A stretch of 64,000 nt of DNA. Origin: Aegilops tauschii subsp. strangulata (Eukaryota; Streptophyta; Magnoliopsida; Poales; Poaceae). Below, piece after piece: positions 34,372 through 45,576 of this stretch; position 1 is the stretch's first letter, and each line of letters begins with the position of its first letter. The position numbers and the translations under genes were made by a program. The stretch spans positions 87,569,322 to 87,633,321 of the forward strand of contig NC_053035.3 of NCBI RefSeq assembly GCF_002575655.3. The letters run 5' to 3'. The notes beneath the pieces are model-generated. The model made no database searches. It worked only from the letters and a program-made list of their open reading frames with translations, and was not told where the DNA came from.

Positions 34372-35435
34372 GGTATGATACTTTGAAGGAATTCCTCATG
34401 AAGAAAGGCTTCAAACCCGGTTCACTCGACCCTACTCTTTTCACTAAATCTTATGATGGTGAACTGTTTGTGTGCCAAATATATGTTGATGATATTATCT
34501 TTGGCTGTACTGACCAACGTTACAGTGATGAATTTGCCTATATGATGAGTGAAGAATATCAAATGTCTATGATGGGAGAATTGAAATTCTTCTTAGGTCT
34601 TCAAATTCGTCAACAACGCAATGGCATATTCATATCTCAGGAGAAATACCTCAAGGGTGTACTGAGGAAATTCGGCATGCAAGATTGCAAAGGCGTCAAA
34701 ATTCCTATGCCCACAAATGGCCATCTATGCACTGATGAAAATGGTATTGACTTCGATCAAAAGGTATACCGCTCCATGATTGGTTCTTTATTGTACTTAT
34801 GTGCATCTAGGCCAGATATTATGCTCAGTGTTTGCATGTGTGCCCGATTTCAAGCTACACCGAAGGAATCACACCATAAGGCTGTGAAGCATATTCTTCG
34901 ATATCTAGCTCACACACCAACACTTGGATTATGGTACCCCAAGGGCTCGGCTTTTGATCTCATTGGATATTCTGACTCTGACTATGCTGTTAATCGTGTG
35001 GACCGCAAGTCAACATCTGGTACATGTCATTTCCTCGCAAGATCTTTGGTCTGTTGGTCCTCGAAGAAACAGAACTACGTATCACTGTCTACTGCTGAAG
35101 CTGAGTACATTGCTGCTGGTTCTTGCTGTGCTCAATTTCTATGGATGAAGCAAACTCTCAAGGACTATGGCGTCAACGTGAAGAATGTGCCTCTCTTCTG
35201 TGACAATGAGAGTGCCATCAAGATTGCTCACAACCCTGTTCAACACTCGAAGACAAAGCACATTCAGATTCGTCATCATTTTCTTCGTGATCATGTGTTG
35301 AAGGGCGACATTTCTATTGAGCATGTGAAGAATGAAGAACAGCTAGCCGATATCTTCACAAAGCCCTTGGATGAGAAGAGATTTAGCAAGTTGCGGTGTC
35401 AGCTAAATATCCTAGAATCTTCGAATGTTCTTTGA
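34372..35435 (+). pseudogene. Sirevirus pol, second part: C-terminal RT and RNase H
   Basis: Continues the RT from 20958 after the Tat insertion. It has the catalytic YVDDIIFG near 34482, FLGLQIRQ, LLYLCASRPDI, then RNase H with YSDSDYA and STAEAEYIAA. The frame is open to TGA at 35433-35435. Only the insertion breaks this part. Confidence 0.92.
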
Positions 35436-36140
35436 AAAGGACACTCATCCTAACACTTATGCAAAATTGATGACTTAGATGTGCAACATGTGAAGAAACG
35501 TTTTTCTTCAATCAATGAAGACTAACACTCTAAGTGTGAAGAAATTAACAAAGAATTTGATTCTCAGAGCCCTACGACAATTGTACGCGGTGTCTGAAAT
35601 CATCATTCTTATATGGTGGGTCACGCCACCACCAAAAGTTGAAAATCTTCAATTTGAGTTTTTCCTCAGTTTTTTGAAATTCCTCAGTTGTGCATGTTCT
35701 TCAACTTTGCATTGTCTTCACTGTTTCCGTTGTTTTTCTTCATTGGCTATATATATATGAGTTTATGTCCTCTACAACATTCACTTATTGCTATTTCTTC
35801 AAGTTGCTATTTCTGCTAAGTGAATGTGATCGGACCCTTCCCCCTCTATGCTAAACTCAACCCATTCTATTCACAAGTTCTTCATGTGCGTTCTATTTCA
35901 AACTCGTTCAAAATCTTCACTGTGTCCTTGTCAGCTGAAGAATTTGCGAACGGAACATTAAAACTTATCTTATCCAAAACTTTTGTTTTGCCGCTCAAAC
36001 CGTTCTGCATCCCACGAAAACACTTATCTATTCACCCACGATCTCCACTTCTCAGTACCTGGGTGACACATGTCAAGCGAATAAGAAGGGTCAGGGGCAC
36101 GTTCGTCCAAATTCTTCGGGCGAACGGTTTTTCACCGTGG
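35436..36140 (+). other. Sirevirus spacer between pol and the extra gene
   Basis: No supported reading frame. AT-rich with many ttcctca, tcttca and gaagaa words. It would hold the 3' end signals of any pol transcript and upstream promoter elements of the extra gene. Confidence 0.5.
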
Positions 36141-36748
36141 CTATAAATACCCCCTCCCCTTCCTCACTTCTCCTTTACTCCGCTCGACCTCACTCCAGCT
36201 CGAGCTTCTCAAACCCTAGCGCCGCCGCTACTTCATCGTCGCCGGTGAGGAAGAGCTTCACTGCCTCGACCTCGTCGCCGTCGTACTCGCGCCGGCCGCG
36301 GATTTCTTCCCTCCGCCGCCGCAGTAGCCGTCTTCCTCAGCCAAGTTAGGGTGTGGAAGATCTGCACTGACGAACTTCACATCTCCACTTCCCAGTTCGT
36401 CGTGTTCTTCATCCGGGTAAATTAAAAGTTACTTTTACTGCCCTCTTTGATTCAAATGATTTCTATAAAATCTTCAAAGGTGTTTTTTTCTTCAAATTCT
36501 CACACACTAAAACACCTCACATGTCATCTGATCTTGATTCATTTCTCTAAGCTATATTTTTCTTCAAGATTCCTCAATTGTGTGGATTTCTGATTTGTAC
36601 AACTCTGGACCTAAGACAAAGAACGTTAGTGAAATTCTTCAAGACTCATCTGGTCAAATTCCTCAAACTTGTTCTTTTTACAAAACCTTCTGAGAACGCA
36701 TATGACCTCTCCAAATTCCTCGCAACTATACTCTGTTCACAGGTACAC
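36141..36748 (+). promoter_or_regulatory. Internal promoter, GC-rich leader and leader intron of the Sirevirus extra gene
   Basis: A TATA box (ctataaatac at 36141-36150) is followed by CT-rich and GC-rich sequence with aaaccctag near 36211-36220, which looks like a grass gene leader (36170-36416). A donor-like GTAAAT at 36417 and an acceptor ttcacAG at 36741-36742 bound an AT-rich intron of about 326 nt. The ATG at 36749 follows six bases later. Use as a promoter is inferred. Confidence 0.55.
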
Positions 36749-39700
36749 ATGTCCGCTGCTGAATCACTAGGTTCTCATCAACTTAACTCATTTACAACGT
36801 TCCTCGAAGAAAAGTTGCATACATCTTTAGAGAATTCCATTGTTCAAATTCCTCATCTAAAGAAAATGGCCGATGGAAAGATGCCACAGAAAGGAGGAAA
36901 GAGGCCTAAGGTCAATACTGCCTTTGAGATCCCCGATGACATATACAAAGATTATTGCACTCCTGATGAGGCCAAGTTTGGTAAGGAGGACAAAAATCAG
37001 TGCAAGGTGCGCATCCAGAGGATAGAGAGGAGATGGGCAAGAGAGTGGAGGGAGTACATGTATGTAACTCCCAAATACATGAAGAAATTCGCACTCAATC
37101 CTCCATGCCCAAGACCTCCATTGGCACCTGGCCAAGAAGCAGATCCCACTAGCCTCAAGCGCGGTGAGGATTATCCTAATGAATGGGACAAGCGCCAGGC
37201 CAAGCTGGCTAGACAAGCCAGAGAAGCAGTGAGGAAATTCAACAAGGACTCTGCTGCTGCTGCTGCTGCCACTGCTGAGGCCTCTGCTAGCAAGCCGAAG
37301 AAGGCCATGGCAAAGAAGCCCGCGCATAAGCCCAGTGCTTCATCTTCAATGCCCTCAAGGCCAAGTTCCTCAGCAATGCCCTCACGGCCAGATTCCTCAA
37401 ACCCCTCACGGCCAAATCCTCAAACTACTCCTGCTCCTCCCAAGTCCTCAGCTCTTCCGCCAAAGTCTTCGGCTGCTCCGACCAAATCCTCTGCACCTGT
37501 GCATCTCTATTGCCTCAGGAGCTTCTGCTAGTTCCTCAGCTGCACCAAATTCTTTAACGGGACCCTCTCTGCTGAAGACAAAGGCCACTGCTGGACGAGG
37601 TTCTCGCCCAAGTCCTCACAAGAAGCAGGTCGCCTTCCAAGTGCCCTCTGATGATGATGAGGCTGATGATGAAGAACTAGCCGAAATCATCAGGGACAGA
37701 CAAGTCAAGGCCGCTAGAGCCAAAGGCACGAATGTGCCTCTTCTTTTGGATCCCAAGTTGATCCTCGATTACATTGATCTCTGGCATAAGGACCCCAACA
37801 CTCCTATGCCTGATTTCAAGCTGACTCCTGGCCAAAGTCATATGCTGACTGCCTTCATCCAAGAAGAAAAATGGAAATATGAGAAGGCCAGGCAGCTCAA
37901 GAAAGCACAATACAGGAAGGAGCACTTCCTGAAGAAAAACGTTGTCTCTATGACAACTGAAGAACTTGTCACTATTCAATCTGAGATCAAGAAACTCAGT
38001 GATGAATTTGACGTCTACCGTGCTGACTGGCTTGGAGCCAAAGTCAGATTTGTGAAATTGACTGATAAATTCACTTCAAAGGTTGCAGCTCCATCGCAAC
38101 AAGAAAATCCTCAGGCTGAAGCATCTGCTCAGCCTACTAAAGAAAATTCCAGCACCGCTGATGACAATCAGGCTACTAAAGAAAATGTGAGTTCCAGGGC
38201 TGATGACTGCATTCCAGCTGCTAAAGATGTTACAAGGGCAACCTCCAGTGTTGCAGATGAAGAACAAGCCAGGCCATCTGGAGGTTCAGTTCATGTGCCT
38301 GAAGAAAGGGAAATTGCCAGGGCATCCACTAGTGGTGCGCCTGAAGAAAATGAAGAAGTCAGGGCAACTGCATCAGTTGTGCCTGAAGAAATTCAACCAA
38401 ATTCCTCTGCTCCTCCTGCGCCTACCCCAACTCTGAATCTTCCATCTGCATCAGATGTGAAGAAGACCAAGGCTGCAGAACGTGCAGCAGTGAAGAAGAG
38501 GAAAGCATCAGCTTCATCAGATTCTTCAGCTCAGAAGAAGATGAAGACTTTGACCAGCTCATTTGCAAATCCCATTGATGCTGTTCCTATCTCAACCATG
38601 CCATCAAAGGACCTTGTTCCTTTTAATGAAGATTATGTGATTCCAAGTGAATCTGATGAAGACATTCCCTCTGCTGCTTCCTCAGAGCAGATGGACGAAG
38701 AAATTAAAGTGGATGCAATCCCTTCAACTCCAATTGTCTCCTCGCCCATGCCTCAGTTCACTGCTGAAGAGGCCGGCGTTGAGGAATTGGATGAACAAAA
38801 TTCTGACGTGGACATTGGGAGTACTACTCCATTGATGAATGATGATTTCTGGGATAGTCAGCATCCCAACTCTCCTCTGTTCACGCCATTGCAACAAATC
38901 CCTCAGTCCCCAGCACAAACTGTTCAAATGGGCTCCGAAGAACATCAACCCACTGCATCTGTTCATGAAGAAATTCCAGCCACTAGTGCTGAAGAAACTG
39001 CTGCTGCTGAATCACTGAAGACACAAACTGCCACTGAAGACGAACCAAAAATTCCTCAGCTTGAAGAACCTGAGATTGCGATTCCTGAGGTTGTGATGCA
39101 ACTGACTGACACTCCTCTGCCCAAGCCAAAGGATCCATTCTCAAGGAAACAAAAATTCAAGGCTGATGATTTCTTCGGTGAGCACATATTCTTCACTGAT
39201 TACAACCCCTATGACTCTGCTCGCATTAGGAAAAGGCGTTTCTCGACTGCTAGCCAGGCCAATTTCTATTCCTAAGTGCTGTTCAACTAAGACAAAGTCT
39301 TCGATCATGAGCATATTCCTCACGTGGATATGGAATCTCTGCCGTGCTTCGTGCCAGTCCTCAGTGTTCTTCACGACGCTGGACTGTTAAATTTCTGCAC
39401 TGATATATGTGATTGGAATGAAGAACTCATTCTTCAGTTTTATGCAACGCTGCACATCACCGGAGACTCTGAAGATGTGAATTCATGGGTGCTGGACTGG
39501 ATGTCTGAAAATACTCACTACAAGGCACCAGCCACTAAATTGCTTCGTGCTTTACTTCTCAGTCCTCCCCTTGAAGCTGCTCGTTGCGTCTACAGTGAGC
39601 CTGAGCTTACAGATCACTATATGCAAGTGCTCATGAAGCCATTGAAGCCAGGTCAGGCCCCAAGAACCAAATTCCTCATAAAGGAATTACTATATGTGCC

Positions 39701-40574
39701 TCAGACTGTCTATCGCATTCTGACGAAGACATTGAGTCCTATCAAGGGCCACGACTCGAATGAAGAAGAAGTCGTTGGCATCATGAAGAATCTGCTTTTC
39801 AATATCATACATGGCGTTCCCGTCAACTTCCATGATTTCTTCATGAGGACTCTGGCCAATGTTGCTATGTCATCATTTGAGTTGAAGCCTTATGCTCCGT
39901 GGATTATGAGATTCATCAGAACAAGGTCTTCACTCAACTACAAAGCTGATACACGGAACCATTGCAGCTACTTGCCCCCGACTGAAGTCCTCAAACGGAC
40001 ATTTTCCTCAGCTGATGACAAGGGCAAGGCTACTGCTCTTATTGATGAAGGCATTCGTCCATTGGATGGTCAATTTCGCAAGGCTGGATCCTACTCCACC
40101 AATGACGACTCTGCCACCCATGACTCTGCCGCCAACGCAACCAAGCCAAACCCTCAAGGCACAGCTCCCATAGTGATGACTGACCGTGAGCTTCTCCTCA
40201 GTCTTCACCAGAAGGTTGATCACAATCACAAATGGGTCAAGCGTCAGGTTGGTTCAATTCTTCACAACATGACTGCTACCCACAATGCAGTGAAGAAAAA
40301 CCATTACTACCTCCATGAAACCTTCAACCGTACCTGGGCTGTTCTGTCTCACATTTATAGCGTAGAAGATCTGAAGAAAATGGGTCTCAAGGAAGATTTT
40401 GACGGGTCTGCTCCTCGACTGAAGAAGTACAAGAAGGTCAAGGTTCCTTCCTTAGTGGCCAGCTCCTATTCTTCATCGTGCGACACTGACGAGCATGAAG
40501 ACTTGGACGACACTGTGGCAGGCCCAACATCAACAAACGACCCCAACAACGCTGGTGCTCCTTCATCAACTTGA
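36749..40574 (+). pseudogene. Extra gene of the Sirevirus between pol and 3' LTR, function unknown
   Basis: Starts MSAAESLGSHQLNSFTTFLE at 36749; a second Met (MADGKMPQKGGKRPKV) is at 36866. The N-terminal part is basic, followed by an Ala run (near 37250) and Pro/Ser-rich sequence. The frame changes near 37500. The next part (to 39275) has long acidic, Ser- and Glu-rich stretches and a Lys-rich RKRKAS-like segment. Two stops at 39273-39275 and 39288-39290 lie before a more globular part (SLPCFVPVLSVLHDAGLLNF) that resembles domains annotated as 'putative plant transposon protein'. Stop TGA at 40572-40574. Position matches the env-like gene of other Sireviruses, but I see no signal peptide, membrane span or coat features, so I do not call it an envelope protein. 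Confidence 0.72.
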
Positions 40575-40627
40575 TATTCTTCAGGGGCGTTAGTCCTCAT
40601 TTTTGATCCTTTTGGTCATTCGATGAC

Positions 40628-41094
40628 AAAGGGGGAGAAATTTGAGTTAGTCTTCAAGCGGGTCTATCCTATATGGGCGTTCTTTTTTAAGTTACAACTC
40701 TCGTTCTTCTGATGACTTTGCCGGATCGAGTTGTAAACTTAAATTCTATGGTGGCCTGATACTTTTGCTGTGGTTTTCTGCATGCCTATTCCTCATTAAT
40801 GTTAATGCACGCATGCTGAATTACATCAGTCACCATATTTCATCATGCATTTCAAATTCTTCATATTATATGTCAAATGTGTGTATGAATTACAAGATAT
40901 AGGGGGAGATCTCCATGATTCTACTCTTCAAGTGTGCATTGCTTCAAAAGCAAATTCCTCACTATGCACATCTTCAGGGGGAGTTCTTCTATATCTTGCA
41001 ATCAAATTCCTCAATCTCAGTATTTACACTTCATATGTTTATCCCCGTTGAAAACTTAACCTATATTGTCATCAATCACCAAAAAGGGGGAGAT
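40628..41094 (+). repeat. Series of four polypurine tracts before the Sirevirus 3' LTR
   Basis: aaagggggagaaa near 40628, agggggagat at 40901, caggggga near 40976, and aaaaagggggagatt at 41080-41094 directly before the LTR. Repeated PPTs are a known Sirevirus trait. The last one is placed to prime plus-strand synthesis. Confidence 0.88.
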
Positions 41095-42602
41095 TGTAAG
41101 TGCATCTAGTGCCCCTTAGTGATTTTGGTGTATTGAAGACTTATAGGTTAAGGGTCTAATGCGTTTATGAGTGTACACAGGACTATAAGTCTATGAGGAG
41201 TTTGATATTTACAGAGAAATTCGACCCCTAAAAATGAAGTTCTTCGACTGAAGACTTTGGATTTCTAAAGACTTTCTGAAGACTTTGAAAGTGAAGAAAT
41301 TGGTGTGACCTTGAAGACTTGGTATTCATTCGAGGAACATGAAGCGTGAAGACTTTTGTTTTCGTAGTTTCATTTTCTCTTTCTTGAGTCATAGGAATCA
41401 CCGTACTGTTAAAGGGGTCGAGGAAATACAAAGGAAAAATTTCCATGTGATGCTCAACTCAAAATCCTACACCTACCAATCCCTTCGAGTGAAGCCATTG
41501 GAAATCTCATACAGTTCAGCCATATTCTTCAGTGACAGAGATGAAGTTCTTCTGGTCTCTGAGGAATTTGTTCTGACTGAGGAGTTAGGAATTCGCCAGT
41601 GCGGATTGCCTACACAGTGAGGAACATGATAGCCCTGAGGAATTTGAGACTCAAGTTTCCGACCGTTGCTGTGCTACGCGCCAGCTGTCCCAAAATATCT
41701 TATCCACCTAACGGTCATATCATTGAAGGGCATTCATGTCTTATCATGTCGGGCTGCTCCCTAGGCTATAAATAGCCGCCCCCTACAACCACTAGCTGGT
41801 TGGCTGCTTCGAGAGAAACTGACACTTGTCATTTGAGAGCATCCCATCCTCCGAGGACTTTGAGCGAAAATCATCAAGTGAGGAAAACCCAAACCCAAAC
41901 ACCTACAAACCCAAAGTGATTGAGCATCACTGAAGAGATTGATCCTGCGTGGATCCGACGCTTGTTACCTTTGAAGACTGTGCTTCTTCCAGACGGTTAG
42001 GCGTCATGGCCTAGAGCATCCAAGAGGAATTGTGGATCGCCGAGTGACCGAGTTTGTGAAGGTTCGGAAGTCACCTGAGGACTTACCACGAGTGATTGGG
42101 AGAGGCCTGTGTGACCTTAGCTCAAGGAGAATACGGTGAGGACTGTGTGTCCGAGACTGTGTGTCCTCAGGTTTAAATACCTAGCCGCTCCAACCAGATG
42201 TACAACTGAGACAGCAGGTTGAACTGGTCTACCAAATCATTGTCTTCACCAAGCTTACTGGTTCTATTTCCTCAACTCTTTCATTTCCTCATTACAGTTG
42301 TTGTGTGCTTGTTCATATCTGTTTGAAGACTTTGACTGAAGACTTTCTCAATTTCCTCAGTTCAATTTCTTCAGTCTGTTTGTCTTCATCCTGTGTTATC
42401 CTGTGATTACGCTTTCTGTACTCTGTGCTTGTCTTCAGTTCATCATGATGACCATGCTCGTGTTCTGTTATGTTTACTTTTGAGTACTTATTCTGCTGCT
42501 AGTAGTTGTTCACTAAGGAATTTCCTCACCTGCAAATTCCTCAGTGAAGAATTCATAAAAATCGCCTATTCACCCCCCTCTAGTCGATATAACGCACTTT
42601 CA
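41095..42602 (+). repeat. 3' LTR of the Sirevirus
   Basis: 1,508 bp, uninterrupted, TGTAAGTG...CACTTTCA. A 16-bp duplication near 42140-42160 (gactgtgtgtcc repeated) is missing from the 5' LTR. TATA box at 41765-41774. It shows the empty hAT site around 42465. Confidence 0.95.
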
Positions 42603-43830
42603 AACACAAGTCTTCCAGTCTCGATCAAAGAACATAAAAAGGCTCATCAAGAGGTAAACAGTAAAAGAAAAGCCACAATCGGCTGGCAAAGATAGATAGG
42701 AACACTAAAGCCTATCCTATTACATGACCGTCATCCAAACCGGTTGAAAATAGCCCGAGCTACCATCTCCCATTGGGTAGATCTAGTAACCAAACGCTTC
42801 CTGGCCTCCGTCGGAGTGAGTAGCGACCACATACGGATCAACGCAGTGGCTCGGAAAATAACCTGCAAAAAAGAATATTTGTTGTTCTGTTAAATACCAA
42901 ATCATTTCTGCAGTTCCAGACTGCCCATAATTGTGACTCGCTATTTCGAAATCTATCCCATCTAACCACGTCCCAAATAACGCGTTGATAGAGTTTGGAG
43001 GAGTAATGTTGAATGCTATGTGAATCGACCACCATAATTTTTTTGCCAGATGGCAATCAAGGAAGAGGTGTTTGATGGATTCATGTTGGTCGCAAAAGCT
43101 ACATCTTGTAGATCATGTCCAATTGCGTTTTGCCAAATTATTCTTAGTTAAAATAACTTGTTTATGCACAAACCACATAAACACTTTGATTTTCAAAGGT
43201 ACTTTGACTTTTCAAACATGCTTCGAACAAGGAATCACGCTAGAATTGATAACATCCAAGTACATGGATTTGACCGAAAACTCTCCATTCGTAGTTATTT
43301 TCCAGCATAACCGATCGGGCCGTTGAGACAGCTGAACATCCATCAATCTTCTTACAAGATTGAGCCAGGCTTCCCAACGGATTCCCACTAGCGCCCTCCG
43401 GAATTGAATATTGAGCAGAGTGGACTGCAGTACTGTTGCAACGTACGCGTCTCTACGCTGAACAATGCTATACAGAGAAGGATATTGGAGTGCGAGGGGC
43501 GTCTCCCCTAGCCATGTATCCTCCCAGAATCTCGTAGCGGTACCGTTTCTAACTATGAACCTTGTCCTGTTGAAAAAGAGTGATCTAACTCTCATCAATC
43601 CTTTCCAAAAAGGCGAATCAGTCGGCCTCACTGTCACCTGGGACAAGGTTCTAGAGTGAAGGTACTTGTTATGCAGGATCTGATCCCATGTGGCCTCCGT
43701 CTCAACAGAAAGCTTAAACAGCCACTTGCTAAGAAGACATATGTTCTTCACCTCCAAATTTTCAATACCTAGACCCCTTGGTCTTTTGGCGTACAAATGA
43801 TATCCCACCTGATCAAGCCAGAAGGCTAGA
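42603..43830 (-). mobile_element. 5'-truncated LINE, C-terminal ORF2 with zf-RVT-like domain, degraded
   Basis: Minus-strand sequence from about 43830 reads RPRGLGIENLEVKNICLLSK, then FWEDTWLGETPLALQYPSL and CWKITTNGEFSVKSMY, the region after RT in plant L1 ORF2 (zf-RVT type). After 43212 the same homology continues only through frameshifts and stops (for example around 43090 and 42960) down to the non-coding tail. The RT itself is absent. The tail continues at 9862 on the other side of the Sirevirus. The exact left 5' truncation point and target duplication were not found. Confidence 0.8.
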
Positions 43831-44935
43831 ACATGGATTTTTATATGAAGAGAATACATCTGCATTGTCTTCTGTCATAGTCACCATCCATCACTCTACC
43901 AGCTACTCACACAAAACTAGCCGGCCAAAGGAGAAAGTCGTTGGAAGGGAAGACTTATCGGGCCGTCATGTCACTTCTGGTTACTGTTTCATCACCTTCC
44001 CACTGATGGTTGTCGTATGTGCCATGGCAGCGCCTAGCAGCTATCACCGCCGGATGTGGCAGCTAGATTTCAATGCTAGCACTAACCCACAATCAAGACA
44101 TAATTGACATCGATGACAACCTGTTCTCCGGATCGCTGCCATGTCAGCTATTTTGCACATCCACGATAGCCAAAATTCGTTGCATGGCAGTGTTTTTGGC
44201 TGGTACTCATATTTGTTTTAGCTATTTTTCTTCAGAAACTAGCAAACGGCAGGTTATGTAACGACCTGACCGATTCTTCAGCATTCTGTTAGAATAGAGC
44301 TCGACCTCGGCTGGGATGGCACTGTCAATTGTGGTGGATCGTGCTGATAGAGTTGGCCGACTAGCACCAAGATCATCGTTCAATCGGTATAAATGAAACA
44401 GAAAAAAGCAGCAAGTCTTGTGCGCTGCGCAAAATCCGTTGTGTCCAAAATTCATGTGTTGTTCTTGAGAGAATTTCGACCACACTCGCCGCTGCATGAC
44501 GTAGTACACAATACTCTCGGCCGGCGCAGCACCCAACTTGTTGCAAAGGAGTGCGCATATGCAGCATCGCGAGCAGCCATCGTCGAGGACATGAGATAGG
44601 AAGGGAGGAGGACGATCTCGCCACGCTGGTGGAGGAGGGGGTCATCGTGGCCGCCGGATTCGAGGTTGCCAACACGGGTGGGGAGGAGGACGGCGACGCT
44701 ACCCGCCTCCTCTCATGGAAGGAAGTGGAGGCGCAATACCACGCCACACTGACCGAGGAGCCGAGAAGCGCGTGGCGGAGGCACAACTCGAAGCCGATGT
44801 GACGACGCCATGGCCAAGCTCCTCGCCAACTTGGACCTCTGTGGCGAGAACCACACCATCCTAGAGTCCATGGAGGACGAGCCCACGGTGGCACTGAACC
44901 ACCGCGAGGTGCTCATATGCGAAAAGACAACTAAG
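43831..44935. other. Unassigned sequence with a GC-rich block
   Basis: No domain recognised. 44590-44930 is GC-rich and codes in plus direction for short acidic stretches, broken by stops; it may be a decayed exon. 44105-44150 briefly reads like a leucine-rich repeat, too short to support. Confidence 0.3.
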
Positions 44936-45040
44936 AGGTTTGCCTTGAAGCAGCCACCCTTTAAAAAGTGCTTAATAGCTCACTGATCGAGCGGTCTTGC
45001 GCTGAAGATGAACGGGGCTAAGCGATCTGCCGAAGTTGTG
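44936..45040 (+). pseudogene. Fragment of plastid-type (organellar) 23S rRNA gene
   Basis: About 105 bp match my recollection of domain II of bacterial/plastid 23S rRNA: taatagctcactgatcgagc at about 44972, then gaagatgaacggggctaagc at 45003 and gatctgccgaag. A few substitutions against the plastid consensus are visible (for example gcgtaata reads gcttaata; ctcttgcgcc reads gtcttgcgct). Neither end continues as rRNA. It is a nuclear insertion of organelle DNA, direct from plastid or via mitochondrion. Confidence 0.82.
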
Positions 45041-45495
45041 ATTGGATCCCATCTTTAACTGCATAGAGCAGCAGCCTACTATTGATTGATGATCTTACCT
45101 TCCCGAGAGTCGAGGAACAACAGATGAGATAGCCGAAAGGGGGAGCCCCGGGTAATAGGTTTCCTTTTCTGGTTTAGGCTTGAGATAAACTGGGGGACAT
45201 TTCTAATAATAGCAACCCTTATTCCTATTTTGGCATTTTCGATTTCAAGTTTTTAGCTCTGTTAGTGAAGGACCAGACAATCGAGGAAAGAAAGAGAATG
45301 GCGGCCCCCTTTCCTTTCACCCAGGGTGCATCGTCGTTGGGGACAGGCTTGGACGACGACACGTTGTGCATTTGCCCAGCCGCTAACGACCACGAGGTCG
45401 GCGGCTCTAGTGCGGCTGTGGTAGAACTCTCCTCCAACGAGGAGTAAAACGCCTCATGTTAGTTCATTTTAGCTCGATGTAGTGGTAATGATGTA
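45041..45495. other. Unassigned sequence next to the rRNA fragment
   Basis: No gene supported. An open frame at 45265-45447 (60 residues, MKDQTIEERKRMAAPFPFTQ...) has no recognised domain. Part of the stretch may belong to the same organelle-derived insertion, but I cannot place it. Confidence 0.3.
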
Positions 45496-45576
45496 CTCCC
45501 TCTGCAAACAAATGTAAAGTGTTTTAGATCACCACCTTAGTGATCTAAAACATTTTATATTTGTTTAAAGAGGAAG
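45496..45576. mobile_element. Stowaway-type MITE (Tc1/mariner), 81 bp
   Basis: Begins CTCCCTCTG, ends with its inverted complement AGAGGAAG-like, and is flanked by TA at 45494-45495 and 45577-45578. The two halves (gtgttttagatcac and gtgatctaaaac) form a near-perfect hairpin. Non-autonomous. Confidence 0.9.

Larger units (their letters stand above)
9863..42602 (+). mobile_element. Sirevirus-type Ty1-copia retrotransposon (Maximus-like), with two nested insertions
   Basis: Bounded by TGTAAGTGCATC and CGCACTTTCA with a 5-bp target duplication aacac at 9858-9862 and 42603-42607. After removing the hAT (4,621 bp plus 8-bp duplication) and the Tat element (13,408 bp plus 5-bp duplication), its own length is about 14.7 kb with LTRs of about 1.5 kb. 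Marks of the Sirevirus lineage are the size, the primer site TGGTATCAGAGC, a large extra gene after pol, and several polypurine tracts before the 3' LTR. The LTRs differ by roughly 30 substitutions by hand (about 2%). At a commonly used grass LTR rate of 1.3e-8 per site per year that suggests under about 1 My, with large error. All coding regions are broken. Confidence 0.92.

Noticed and set aside
36749..40574. Reading the Sirevirus extra gene as a viral envelope gene
   Set aside because: No signal peptide, membrane segment or furin-like site visible; the protein is acidic, Ser-rich and partly coiled coil.
44105..44150. Short LRR-like reading (IDIDDNLFSGSLP)
   Set aside because: One motif only, no repeats around it; could be chance.
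45265..45447. 60-residue open frame as a possible small gene
   Set aside because: No recognised domain, promoter or conservation evidence; noted only in the flank entry.
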